Assembly: GCF_026914185.1 (NCBI RefSeq)
Contig: NC_070563.1
Location: forward strand, 3,307,001 to 3,371,000
Reading direction: 5' to 3'
Length of the DNA stretch: 64,000 nt
From: Puccinia triticina
Taxonomy: Eukaryota; Basidiomycota; Pucciniomycetes; Pucciniales; Pucciniaceae
Positions 10,390-21,188 of the stretch are shown here, piece after piece (positions within the stretch are counted from its first letter, which is position 1; each line of letters begins with the position of its first letter). The notes beneath the pieces were generated by a model. The model did not search any database. It was not told the origin of the DNA and was given only the letters and a program-made list of their open reading frames with translations. A program made the translations under genes and the position numbers.

Positions 10390-11784
10390 CCAAACCGGAA
10401 GAATTGATGCTGGTTGTTGGCTGCCCTGGACTCTTTATATGCGGTCTACAGTCTGCTCTGGCTCCAATCGCCTGGGGGAAAAAAAACTGACATCTTCCAC
10501 TGTCTTGTCTCGCACTTCACCTCCCGGACAACCAACGAAATGATTCAGAACAAAAACCTCAAATCAATACTCACCCAAGGTTCAAACAAACTGTTTGAAG
10601 CAGCACGGAACCTCCATCCTGAATCTTTCATCACTGGCGAGTTCAGTTCCTGTGATTTCTTCATGGAGATCGCCTTGAGCCCTCAATTAAACAGTTCAAC
10701 GGTCCTTGACACTCTCTTTACCATACAAGAAAGTCAGACGTTCACCTGTCCGCGGAAAATCCACCAAAAAAAAGCTGACCACCCCCGCGGAGAGCGCCAA
10801 TTAGGTTGCCTGAAGATCTCCAGGTCTATGTTTGAAGAGAACGCAATCAGCTTCGCCAACGCTGGTCTCCTGGTCACGCGGTGGGCCACTTCTGGACTTT
10901 CTGGAACCTTGGGTCTGCAATGTAAGGGTTGCAATGCCCTCGCAGGTAATAAATCTCGTCCTAAAAAGAAAAGTGGCATCCTGCCTCCCAGTAATCACCT
11001 GGAAGAAGTCTTGACTATCTCTTTTGCCGATTCCAAATCACCCCCTCACCTATACTTCCATATCAATGTGACCACAATCAGTGATGAAGATAAACGTCTT
11101 GAGTTCATGGGCCAAATGAACTGGCCTTTCAAGATTATGGTTGCTGGTGAGGTCTACACTTTGATGTTGCAAGGATACTGGGGCGGTCATCACTACTGGG
11201 GCAAGGTATTGCGGAAGGTTTGTGGCGTCACCGGGGTTTGGCTGCATAATGATTGGGTGAATGGCGGCTATGCTCAGATGGTTGACCCGGTCCCAGGGAG
11301 TATCAGCGGTGCGCATCCACACACAAGCTGGCTAATATATTCCCGGGCCTGGACGGAAAAGGAAGCCGCATTTGTTGATGAAAGCATTCAAAGAATACAA
11401 CAGGACAATCCCAAATTCACCGCCGCCTTCCCATTTACCCACATGAAGACCTTCTTGAACATATCCTACAACGGCGAAGTAACCGTGGACAGTTTGAATC
11501 CTCCATCGAGTCCCAAGAAGAAACTCATCAGAGCCACCTCTAGCAATTACCTTGGCAGTAAGATCTCCTCTGATGAATCCGACAGTGAGGATTCGAGTGT
11601 TTCCAGCTCTAAATCAAGCCTTCCCAATCATGAAGACACTTCTGAGCATGGTGCCAGCGACGAATCCGAGGATAATGGGGATGCCCCCAGCTCCGACGAG
11701 TGGCAACATGCAGATACACCAACATCTCCACCAAGCCGACCAATCAAGATCTGGCTTTGGCTGAACAAGACTCAGAAGACTTAG
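10390..11784 (+). pseudogene. USP-like cysteine peptidase module of the MULE
   Basis: The open frame from 10414 resembles the ubiquitin-specific protease fold (peptidase C19). The start matches a Cys box (N-stop-CWLLAALDSLYAVYSLLW), where the codon before the candidate nucleophile Cys is TGA. The middle has CKGCNALAGN-type cysteines. The C-terminal half has GEVYTLMLQGYWGGHHYWGK, with the candidate catalytic His, and GVWLHNDWVNGG with the Asp/Asn. A Ser/Asp-rich tail follows from about 11560. Domain identity rests on motif reading only. The stop at the Cys box, if not an error, disables it; CGA to TGA would be a single transition. I infer that it travels with the transposase. Confidence 0.5.
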
Positions 11785-12991
11785 AAATCTCCGCCGTTAC
11801 CGACAGGTCAAGCAGTGAAATCCCACCCTTCTGTACCAAAGAAGCTCAATACCAACGCCATGCTTGCCGCCCGGCGGGGCCGCTCCTCGAAGGTCCCTGC
11901 AGTAGATGCCAATACAAGCCTTAGTCATCCCGAAGAACCAATCAAGGTCCCGCGCGATGATGCAACCGCTCCGCTTCTCCCCACCCAAGCGGTCACATCG
12001 GTGAAACGAGGTCACCCAAGAAAGGAGTCAAGAAATGCCCCCTCCCCCCAACTTTCAGCCGGCTCCTTTAAACGACTCGGAATGGGAGTGTATTACCGCC
12101 CGCTCGGCTGCCAGCTGAAGGTCTCATTGCCTTGCGGAAAATTCCAGGTATGAATGGGAGCATGACGGTCAATCCAACGATTTGCTCCTATCGCTCTTGA
12201 AAGAGAGTGCGCCCCCTTCAACCTCTCATCACGCCACCCCGACTCAGAAACCCCCCCTCACTGAGTAGGCCGCCACTGCTCAGAAAGCCGCCGCCACTCG
12301 GAGAGCCTTTGCTGCTTGGAAATCCGCCGCGGCTGCAAACGCAACGCCGGGTCCCACTAACACAAAGAAGGTAGGTCCCACTAGCAAGGGTAAGGTGGGT
12401 ACGCGAAGATCTTCGCGTACCGGAAAGCTCTGATTTGCTCTTTTCAACGCTTGTTGTGTCCGGTCCGTTTCCCCTTCCGGCCGTTTCGGTCTTGTTTGCG
12501 CCTGGCTTGTTTTCACGTTTTTCCCTGGTATTTCCCTCTTTTGCCTGTGTTCTCCTCTCGCGCTTGTTCTCTCCTCATGATGTGCTTGCTTTCTGTTGGT
12601 TTTTTTTGAGGCTGGCCTTTTTTTCTAAGGCATCGCAAACGTATACTTGATGGAATTGAATTGTATTTTTACAACTTGGTTTTTACAATGTGCCCGCTTG
12701 ATGAGCGGAATGAGTTGGTAAAATAATTTTTTTTGCTTCTTTCTTCGAACTTTACAGTGCAATTTTTTACAATGGGTTGTGTTGGTAAGATTCAAGTTGC
12801 AATTATGTTTATGGGTCTCTCACAGGTGCAAATTTGCAATGTACCTTTTGTAAGTTCTTATTTTACAGTGCCTATTTTGCGGCCTGAAATTGTAAAATTA
12901 TTTGTTTGACGCACATTATGTATTTTTACAACTCTTTGACTTTACAATGTACCTACATTGTAAAAAAGAGTTTGTAAAAATAAACATCCCC

Positions 12992-15098
12992 CTAAAGTAT
13001 AGCCACAAAAAGCCGCCAATCAATCCGCTGCTAACGAAAACAAGACCTAAGTAGCATATTAATCCAGAGAATGGACCTTTAATGGGAAAACCAGTACATT
13101 GGTGTGAATTCTTCGGAGTTGAAGAGACAATTGCTGAAGAAATCGGCCCCCCCAGGATGTTACCTATCCCTCGAGTCATGTAAAGGGTTCCATAGGCACA
13201 AAACAACAACTCGGGATCCGCTTCAGAGGGTGTCGTGGATGATGATGGTGACATAAGAAAAAAAATAAGGAAATGTGGAGGTGCATTTCATTCATCAGCT
13301 TCGCCTTTCATCTTTCTAAAATACTGGGAATTATCACCAACAGATGAAATGTTTCAAAACCCGAAAATATAAGCTTGTCCATGCACCAGCCGTGCAACCA
13401 TAAATTGCCGCGAAAGCAAACAGCCATATGATTCCGTTCTGGCTCATAACACCCCACAGGACGAGAACACTTGCACCCCCTAAGAGATTAGCTGTGGCGC
13501 CAATGAGGAAGGGCGAATAATGATCTGAAAGGATACCAGCTGCAAGTTGCGCGAATATTGTTCCAGCTGGGATTCATGGAAACTATTTTCAATTTTATTT
13601 CAAAATGCTTTGTCATTATCAAATCTTACCATTTAGAATCGACAGCAGATAGCTTCCTGTTACGCTGTCATGGCCGAGACAGTGACTATAGGCTACAGAG
13701 TGTATTTTTTTATCATTTTTAGCACCCAAAACTAATCATGCTTTTTTCTTTAAGGAAGAACAGTTGACCGACAGACTCACTTGGAAGATACAGGCCTGGG
13801 AGGTAATATGCGGTTGATTGGACTATGTTTAGAACTATATAAGTCCAAAATATTCCCGTTAAACAGAGATAAAATTTGCGGAACAGGTTCTCCGAACTTG
13901 GTATGGCCTGCTTTTCACAAGAATCGGAAACAGATCTATCCGAGCTATCGTGGCACGCGTGGCCATTCGCAATTCTCGGGCGTATGAAGAAAACCGCTAT
14001 AAAAATCGGAATTGCAAACAGCGCCGTCTGAGAACGCTTGTTAGTTGAAGTTTGACTTTTACCACTTCATCGCTCAAGCTAGAAGCAGCCACTCACTATA
14101 ACTTGCAAGGCAAATTTTGCGCCATACTTCGCAAGCAGACTGCTTAATATTAGGGGAAATACCAACCCTCCTAAGCCAGTCCCTATGAAAACATCAGAAG
14201 GTCAGCCAGGAAAAATGGTTAGAAGTGATGAAGCCGAGCGGAGTACTCACCCGTGAAAATCACTCCGTTTGCGAACCCTCGTCTTAATTCGAACCATTCC
14301 GGAAGATGAGAGAGCTGCATAATGGATCAATACCGTCGATATGTCGGAGAGACGTTTTGAGAGTTGCTCACTGCCGAAAAATACAACGCGCATCCGCCAA
14401 TACCGTATCCAATTCCTTGGCTCAAGAGAATGTGAAAGGCCTGTTGAAATTAATTTCAGTTAACCCTGGCTCAGAACTTCAGAAAAAAAGCCAATCTCAC
14501 AGAAGTAGAATAAGCCGACAAGAATAAGCTCAGTGTGCATACAAGCAGGCCCGAAAACATCAATGGACGTCTTATGCATGGCTTCTTGGCTATCCAAAAC
14601 GAGATCAAAGGTGCTGGAAGAAGAAGATAGGCTTGAGCATTTGAATTATAAATATCTCTGGCCAGATCAAGGCATTGCAACCTACCTATGGTAGCCATGA
14701 TACCAGTGATTATTGTTCCGACAAGAGTGAGTATGACCTTTGCATGTGGATCTGACTTTATTGGGCTACGTGGATCGTCTTGGTAAAAATTGAGTAGCAC
14801 TCCAAACGAGGTGGCAAGTCCCTGAATAGAACGCATCAAATGGGTTGTTATCCATCTCGCCCTCGTTTTCTGCGCTCTCATTTAGAACTAGGAATAATCT
14901 CAACTCGTCGCTTACCCACACAAGTGTTTCGATAGTGAGCATAGCTATCAAATATTGAAACGCGCACTTGCCCTTGTCGGCTGGAGGATCTTGCCTGGTA
15001 TCGGCTGTTTCCAAGGTATCACTCGCCTCGGTTCGGTTGAATTTAGATAATTTGGATCCTTGAAGTTGATCATCAGTAATGACAGCAACATGCCCCAT
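12992..15098 (-). pseudogene. MFS transporter, monocarboxylate-porter-like, truncated by the MULE
   Basis: The start is ATG at 15098-15096. Joined exons 15098-14916, 14821-14686, 14631-14501, 14440-14354, 14314-14251, 14182-14097 and 14036 onward keep frame, with further exons down to 12992. Recognisable parts are FQYLIAMLTIETLVW and SFGVLLNFYQ (helix 1 region), AYLLLPAPLISFWIA, GIGYGIGGCALYFSAVS, LPEWFELRRGFANGVIFTG, GTGLGGLVFPLILSSLLAKY, and near the C-terminus GTLYMTRGIGNILGGPISSA. This order is typical of 12-helix monocarboxylate-porter-type MFS proteins of the plasma membrane. The last exon now runs into the MULE end, so the final 36 residues (6257-6377) are replaced by 24 residues read from the transposon. 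The truncated protein might still fold, so pseudogene status is an inference. Confidence 0.8.
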
Positions 15099-16262
15099 TG
15101 TAATCGGGTGGCGCGGGTCTAATTCAGCGACTGGAGATAGTCAATATCCGCCTAATTATGGCGATGTGACGGGCTACTTTGCTAAGGAGAGTTATTGTGG
15201 GGATCAAAGTCGGCCAGATTTATCGATGGCTGGCGTCCAACTCGCATCACCCGATTATTTATAAGACGTGTCAGCCGGGCCAGTGACCTAATGTAACCGG
15301 TTCAGCACACACGATGCAACCGGTATGAAATGAAATAACGAGTTCGCGCTAAAGAAGGAAAACTTGCTAGAAACGTGTGGGAAACCGTGCCAGCCGAAGC
15401 CTTGAGAAATAAAGGTTACTACAATAGAAATAAGTATTTACACCAGAAGGTCAGCCAAGATCAGGATCATGAGAAAAGAGTAATAGATCAAATGTGCACA
15501 CCACCGGTGCACTTTCGGCTCCTTCGGGCTGACACCCCGACGGCAAAGGTCAACCTGACCGATAGGCTGGGTTGCTGAGCAAATGGTGATCACCCCATGG
15601 TCGTGGTGACGCGAGGTCGGGTTGCGGTTGCAGCCGTAGGGGCGCTCGGCGGAAGGAAGACGAGCGGCGGGGTGCTGTGCTGTGCTGCATCCGGTCAGCG
15701 GTGTCCCGCTATATTGTAGCTTATAATTACAAGTCTCTCGATCGGTGGCGTGTCAAGACCTCGCGAAGTGATCCTCCGAACAAGCCTCTCGATCGGAGGT
15801 GTGCGAACTCGCTTCCGAGGTCCTGACACACCTCCGATCGAGGTTGTGTTAAGGAGTGTGTCCCGCTGCTCTCCTGCAACTGACTCGTGAGAGGAAGAGG
15901 GCTCGACTCTTGTCTCAGATGCCTATTGTGTGCGACAAAGAGGGGAAAGAATTGAGGCTCCTCCTCACATGCTCACTGTCAACTGTTAGCTTTGCCCCAG
16001 GTGTTTGCACGTTGTTGTCATTGGCCAATCTTCAGGTCCCAGGCCCATAAAGGCTTGTTACTTACGCCGTACTTGAAAACTTTTGGCCACAGCGGCGGTT
16101 TCCAGCGTTTTTTGCACAGGTAACTGCCCAGACACCCGCCAATGGTGCTGGATTTCTATTTCTGACAACATTAAAAAATTCTGGCTGGCCAGGTGGTTGG
16201 AACCCACACGGCACACCATCCAGGACACAGATTATGATCCAGCAAATTAAACTACAGGCAAA
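15099..16262. other. Intergenic stretch with a GATCGGAGG palindrome
   Basis: This is the upstream side of the MFS gene. At 15784-15847, TCGATCGGAGGTGTG is followed 28 bases later by its reverse complement CACACCTCCGATCGA. A weaker copy of the arm starts near 15737, so a cruciform-prone repeat is present. No gene is supported. Confidence 0.5.
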
Positions 16263-16303
16263 CGTTCCCGCACGCAGCGTCACCCGCGCAGTCACTGCGG
16301 TCA
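16263..16303. repeat. GTTCCCGCACGCAG repeat, single arm
   Basis: The stretch GTTCCCGCACGCAGCGTCAC continues as CCGCGCAGTCACTGCGGTCAC. It matches 52571-52611 at nearly every position. At 52566-52643 the same sequence is part of a fold-back with both arms; here only one arm is evident. Confidence 0.55.
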
Positions 16304-16572
16304 CGGAAATGCCCTGCGGTGCTGCACCGGAATTCCTTTATGGCGAGCGTGCACAACGGGTTGAATCCGTTGGGTGGCCACCGGTTGGCTTGAACTTGCG
16401 CTATGCCCCCGTGGTCAAGCACCGGTTGGGCATAGCCTGATCTGCCCGATCCCGACAAATCACCTGACATCAAAAATTGGCAGGGCAGCCGCAATTACAT
16501 TTTCGGCCTGGCTTGACCTTGACAGAAAGAAGAAGAAGAAATGTGATGAGGATTTCTGCACCTCTTTCAATA

Positions 16573-16794
16573 GGGGGATTCAAAGTTGGCCATGCATGAC
16601 TTGCATGCACTTTTGCAAGTTGGTGTTCAAGGCTTTTATTGAATACCAAATTTCAAAAAAACATTCAAGCAGGCTTAGGGAGTGTATTACAGTGTGGCTT
16701 GCATGCACTTTTGCAACTTGGTGTTCAAGAATAAACTTGAACACCGACTTGCAAAAGTGCATGCAAGATGCATCTGGCCAACTTTGAAACCCCC
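16573..16794. mobile_element. 222-bp MITE with GGGGGNTTCAAAGTTGGCC ends
   Basis: The left arm (GGGGGATTCAAAGTTGGCC through CTTGCATGCACTTTTGCAAG to TGGTGTTCAA) and the right arm are inverted repeats of about 58 bases with few mismatches. TA lies immediately outside each end (16571-16572 and 16795-16796), consistent with TA target duplication. No coding capacity. It shares the terminal GGGGG-TTTCAAAGTT with the element at 362-1329. Confidence 0.8.
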
Positions 16795-16940
16795 TAATGT
16801 CAGAAAGAGGCTACACACCTCAAGAAAAAAAGAAAGAAAATCTTGGCAAAAATTTGAGATCCCAAGGTCATGCTTGAATAAATATGCACAGTGCCTGCAA
16901 GAAAGTTTTCATGACATTTCCTTTGACTAGACCACTTAAA

Positions 16941-17122
16941 AACCATTCCTCTTAAGTTCTGTGATATTGGGAGGATGGACAGAAAGGTTCCAAAAGAATG
17001 AATCTAAGTAATATTTTCAGCTATTATGCACTTATTTTTCCAAAAACATTACTTATAAATTCATTGTTTTAGAACCTTTCTGTCCATCCTCCCAATAGCT
17101 CAGAAATTAAGAGGCATGGTTT
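16941..17122. mobile_element. 182-bp fold-back element
   Basis: The left arm AACCATTCCTCTTAAGTTCT ... ATTGGGAGGATGGACAGAAA and the right arm are inverted repeats of about 55 bases with several mismatches. The spacer is about 70 bases and AT-rich. I could not fix a target duplication. Confidence 0.7.
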
Positions 17123-17124
17123 GT

Positions 17125-17278
17125 CAGTGGAGGACTTCCCGCCGATCTGGAAACCCAGGTTTTCCCAGATTTTGCAGGGAAATCTAGGCAGATCTGGGAT
17201 TTGGGATGATCAAGCCCAGATTTCCCTGCAAAATCTGGAAAAATCTGAGTTACCAGATTGACGGGAAGTCCTCCAGTG
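17125..17278. mobile_element. 154-bp fold-back element
   Basis: CAGTGGAGGACTTCCCG on the left and CGGGAAGTCCTCCAGTG on the right begin inverted arms of about 60 bases that both read inward through CAGATTTTGCAGGGAAATCT-like sequence. A degraded end of the same family is at about 6100-6140. It lies two bases from the preceding element, so one may have inserted beside the other. Confidence 0.7.
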
Positions 17279-17639
17279 TTCTAGTTGAAAGGAATTTTAT
17301 GAAAACTTTCTTCCAGACACTGCACATCCACTGTATCCAGGTATGATCCCTGTGGCACATGTAGCTAAGGCCTCCTCTCCAGTATTGATCTGTGGGCAAG
17401 GTGGCTGTTGTGTGTTTGACCCTCACTTCACCTGGGTTTTGTTTTTCAAGCTCTGCCTGCTTTTCCTGCCAACGGCGAGCCAGCATAATGCTCTCCGGCG
17501 TGCCAACCCAAGGTGGCGGTCAAGCCAAAGAAGACGCTCACAGCGGATTATAACCTCCGCAGATATGTCAACCACTTTGGTGGACTGTGTGATGCATGTC
17601 AAGTCAACACAATCACAAAATTAGCAACCTCCCTCAAGA

Positions 17640-17705
17640 CTTCAGGCCCCCGGGGGGTAGGCTGAACTCGCAAAGCAAGCCTTTGGCTGGAGGGACTTAC
17701 ACCAT
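17640..17705. repeat. Dispersed GAGGGACTT hairpin repeat, copy 3 (partial)
   Basis: GCCCCCGGGGGGTAGGCTG and TGGCTGGAGGGACTTACAC show the palindromic core and the right arm of the family. The left AGTCCCTC arm is missing. Confidence 0.4.
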
Positions 17706-18109
17706 ACCTCCCCACATTGGCACAGCAAGAATGCCACTTTGATTCCTTTTTCATTGAGTTATGTTCACAGCTGGTGAGCAAGTGTGGTCTTGTAGGGCTG
17801 ATAGCATTCTCTGAGAGAAAGCTGCACAAAAAACCAACAAACCATTGTGCACACAAGCTGAAAGGTGCAGTGGTCAAGTTGACCACTGCTTGTGAATGCA
17901 GCTGTTTGGGGAGTTTTGTGGAATTTCTGTGGGTGGCAGGATTTTCATCACACACCTTAAATTTTGTATGTTGGATGGGAAAAATGAGGCCTACAACCTA
18001 TAAGCTATTTTATTCCAAAGAATGTCTATGGGGCAAGGAATTGTAAAGGTTCAAAAATCCCTCCCAGCCAAACTCAGAATTCTTGGTTCTGCAAAAAGGG
18101 GTCATAGCG

Positions 18110-18195
18110 TGCAAGTCCCTCCTGCCAGGGGCTGTCAGAGGCTTTCTTTGCAAGACTCAAGCCCACAGCAGAGAGGGACTTGGGTTAAGTTCAAA
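18110..18195. repeat. Dispersed GAGGGACTT hairpin repeat, copy 4
   Basis: GCAAGTCCCTCCTGCCAGGG to GCAGAGAGGGACTTGGGTTA, then AGTT. Both arms are present. Its right end is the start of the 123-bp tandem duplication that follows. Confidence 0.6.
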
Positions 18196-18411
18196 ACATT
18201 CCTCAATGTTGAGTATCTGTCTTCCAAAACCCGTGCTGTACTGGAGAGAGGCAGGAATTACAGTGGGGGACACCATACTGTGTTTTGACAGCAGAGAGGG
18301 ACTTGGGTTAAGTTCAACACGTTCCTCAATGTTGAGTATCTGTCTTCCAAAACCCGTGCTGTACTGGAGAGAGGCAGGAATTACAGTGGGGGACACCATA
18401 CTGTGTTTTGA
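18166..18411. repeat. 123-bp tandem duplication
   Basis: Two almost identical units begin CAGCAGAGAGGGACTTGGGT at 18166 and 18289 and run through TCCTCAATGTTGAGTATCTG to CATACTGTGTTTTGA. They differ at only a few positions, so the duplication is recent. The unit is 41 codons long, which creates matching open frames on both strands, but I see no gene signal. Confidence 0.9.
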
Positions 18412-20696
18412 AGACACCAGGGAAGGTTTGGGACCACTCCCCAGGGAGTTCCACAGCTGAATTTGGTGCTAGTTTTTGTCTTAACTGAGGTGGAATTCCT
18501 TACTATCTGATGTTTGAATTGTTTCATCACTTGGCAAGAACAAAATGCCAATCTAATTTGGATTGATATGTAAGTATTAAATGTGAACTATCATTCAAAT
18601 ATAGTGAAGTCATATTGAATTCAAGTTAATTTCAATCCTAACTCATTTTCTACATTTCCAAATCAACTCTTGCATCCCCAAATGATTTTTACTGTGGTTT
18701 AAAATCCCTTTGCAGATAGATATCACATGTTCTAAGGAACTTCCAATTAAAAAACTTGCTTACAAGCGCCTTTTAAGCTGCGCTACAGCTCTATTTAGCA
18801 GATTTTTAGACTTTTTTTCTGCTGCAAGCACTGTTTCAGAGCATAAAATAGCTTAGCAGGGGTAGCAGAATGCTAACACTGCAAAAGAAAGGTCATGTTT
18901 AGCACTGCCACACTAATACTAAATTCCCCTGTCTGACCCACCATTGTTACAAGACAGTCACAGAGTGGTGAAGTAACTGCTGGCTTCATGATCAATGTGA
19001 CAACAATGGGTTGTTACAATACGGTAAAATAACTGCATTTATCTGTGTAGCGTAACACTTGCTGTTACTATGCTCAGGTGATATGGGTATCAGTAACAAC
19101 AACTTTTAAGCCCTGGACCATATTTTAAAGGTGTATATTTTTTCAGGCTTACTTGTTTTACGTTACTATCAACACGTTAACCACTGTGTAACACAATACA
19201 GAGGGTTAAATGGCCCCCTCTTGCCAATAAATTTTCCAATATCTGCCCCTCTGTGCCGCCAGATATTGTAACTAATGTAAAAAATTAAAACTACCTGAGG
19301 TGTGATATTGTAGCACACTTCTGTCATGTTAGCAGTAATGGTAACAACCAAAAAAAAAAAACAATATTGGTATGTTACTGATAACCATACCATATTTAGT
19401 GTTACATGAAAACTTCTTTGGCCCCATTGTTATATTTTGAAATTTGAGATGTGACATCAATCCAAAACATGTGGGTGAATTGAATTCTTCATGTACTTCA
19501 TCAAAAGTAGTTAGAAATGATTCCCTCAAAGTGATAGGAGTTTCCTAGAATTTCACCAAAAAAATGGCTAGAATACTGTGTAAAAGGGGTGGAAGAACTG
19601 TTGAATTCAAAACTTGCTTTGCTGTTCCACAGTTCATCTGAGGTCACAACCCCTTCACATAGATCAGCCACTCAGTTGTGTTTTTATTGTTGTTTTTGAA
19701 ATTTCCAGATGCATATGCACATGGAACTGTTCAGGAAATCAAAATATAGTCAGAATTACACCGGAATTCTATATGATATTGTGATGAGGGTCTGCCATTA
19801 AAATGCCACTTGCTTAATCTTTCTACCAAAATCTTCTCTAAGCTACACTACACTACAGGGCTACTTAGTGTTGGCAGATCTGCACCAACTGTGGCCCTTT
19901 TTTTCTGTGGTGTTAGCAGCCACTAACCCTGCTATGCTACAGCACTTTTAGCGGCAAAAAAGGCCAAAACAACTCTAAAAAGTGCTGTGGTGCATCATTG
20001 CGGGCACTCTTTAGTGGCTTGCCTGCCTAGGGCTAGCACAAAAATAGATCAATTCTGCTAGACTACACCGATTTGTAGTGGAACTGCGCTACACAACCCT
20101 AATTGATACATTTTTCCACTTGAGTTATAAAGTGGTTAAAGAGATGTTGTACTGCTTTGTTCCAGTTTATTTCCAATTGAGTTGCAGATGAGTTCCAGCT
20201 GAGTTTTGGATACTTTCTGTATAGTTGTATATTATTTCAGTGAATTGTGAGTTCTGGGTGAGGAACTGGGGAGCAGACCACTGGGTGTGGAGATAGCTCC
20301 TTTTATAGACAAAAGGAGAGCCCCAGAGGGGGCTTGTTGGTTAGGGTTTCAGCTAATCTAGACAACAGGGTGAGGGATTTTAGCTGGTGGGAGTAGATGC
20401 AAATGATGTCATAACCCCTCAGGGGCGCATGAATGGTGTCAGAATATACAACAGAACATTCTAAACATGCCAGGGGTGCATACATGATGTCAGAATATAC
20501 AAAAGAACATTCTAACACATGAATAAGGTGACAGTAGTCTGCATGAGCTGTCATACAGGGGTAATTAGTGTATACACAAAGTCTGAGGCTGCAGAAACAG
20601 TGTAAATGATGTCATACTATGTATATAAAGGAGTGTATTTAGCTAATATCTAATGAGTGTAGCCTGACAGGGAGATGTATGTTTGTATCCTGTGAT
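18412..20696. other. Gene-free, repeat-derived stretch
   Basis: I see no supported gene. TGACCCACCATTGTTACA near 18933 and AACAATGGGTTGTTACAATA near 19004 resemble worn ends of the CAAC-type elements defined elsewhere (21552, 51592). CTACACTACACTACAGGGCT near 19842 and TAGCGG motifs near 19950 resemble their AGCGCT-rich subterminal parts. At 20630-20712, TATATAAAGG and AATAAAG are spaced like the promoter and poly(A) signal of a retrotransposon LTR, but no partner LTR is visible. Confidence 0.35.
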
Positions 20697-20704
20697 ATGT
20701 ATAA

Positions 20705-21188
20705 TAAAGACGGCATTTGGCACCCGGGTACCGCCTGTTATTTTCACTCAGACAAGCACTTGGTACCGCACCTGGCACCGCCTGGCGGGTGTCTGGCTGG
20801 TGCGGGCGGTACTTGAGGCGGGTACCAGCGGTACCCGGAGTTATTGGTGGTTTGGGTGAGATTCAGAGGTTGAGGGTGAGGGGATGAGGACGAATTTGCA
20901 CCAGAAGACTTCTGTTGCTTGCGGGTGGATCCCATGGTTGGAGAGTGGGCAAGTGAGGCGGTGATTGTAAGTGGCCGGAGGGTAGTGATTGAAGAAGGTG
21001 AAAAATCCCCCGCTCAAGGCCCCACAGCTCCCGGGGTATAAGGCGGGTACCGCTACAGGTACCTGGGTACCCGCTTGTTTTGGAGACAAAGCAGACACCG
21101 GACACCACACCCGGCACCGCCGGGCGGGTGTCTGGCTGGTGCGAGCGGTACCCGCCTGCAGATCCCGGGTACCGAAGTGCCATCTTTA
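20705..21188. mobile_element. 484-bp non-autonomous hAT element, hAT-1-like ends
   Basis: The left end TAAAGACGGCATTTGGCACC and the right end (reverse complement TAAAGATGGCACTTCGGTAC) form an imperfect inverted repeat. Identical 8-bp direct repeats ATGTATAA flank it (20697-20704 and 21189-21196). Inside are many GGTACCCGC/GCGGGTACC motifs in both orientations. The termini resemble hAT-1 (TAGAGATGGCC) and the subterminal motif resembles its GGTATCCGC, so a hAT-1-type transposase is the likely mobiliser. No coding capacity. Confidence 0.88.

Larger units (their letters stand above)
6942..10410 (+). pseudogene. MULE transposase with GCM-type zinc finger, decayed
   Basis: The N-terminus starts at 6942 (MPRQKK) with a proline-rich linker containing a run of Cs at about 7031-7049. 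Around 7150-7560 is a Cys/His module (CDQEGCDYSGRPPTGVGK ... H ... NPKC) fitting the WRKY-GCM1 fingers known in MULE transposases. Around 8260-8640 are the core motifs: SDVTYQFF (first Asp), CDGIGRWIPVQLSWI and IVDFSKAQQRGF (second Asp candidate). Further motifs are NAQESMHRVYYMF near 9970 and GKKTLKDGFAELYAFVKALE near 10085. Frames change several times, and two GC-rich repeat units interrupt the 8735-9790 part. I call it a pseudogene, although some breaks could be introns. Confidence 0.75.
6378..12991 (+). mobile_element. Mutator-like element (MULE), 6.6 kb
   Basis: The left end GGGGTGAATTATTTTTACAA and the right end (reverse complement GGGGATGTTTATTTTTACAA) form an imperfect inverted repeat of about 38 bases ending in TTTTACAATG. 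Identical 9-bp direct repeats CTAAAGTAT flank it (6369-6377 and 12992-13000). A 9-bp duplication is the MULE hallmark. TTTTACAAT/ATTGTAAAA motifs recur in the outer 300-350 bases at both ends. The interior holds a decayed transposase with a GCM-type zinc finger and a second module resembling a ubiquitin-specific protease. It is inserted in the last coding exon of an MFS gene. Confidence 0.92.

Noticed and set aside
19004..19430. A further CAAC-type element with AACAATGGGTTGTTAC at the left
   Set aside because: Candidate right ends (GGTAACAACC near 19340, CCCCATTGTT near 19425) do not give matching flanking repeats, so boundaries are unsupported.
20290..20740. Possible solo LTR (TATATAAAGG and AATAAAG spacing)
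   Set aside because: No second copy, TG...CA ends, or target duplication could be found, so I mention it only as a hint in the stretch description.
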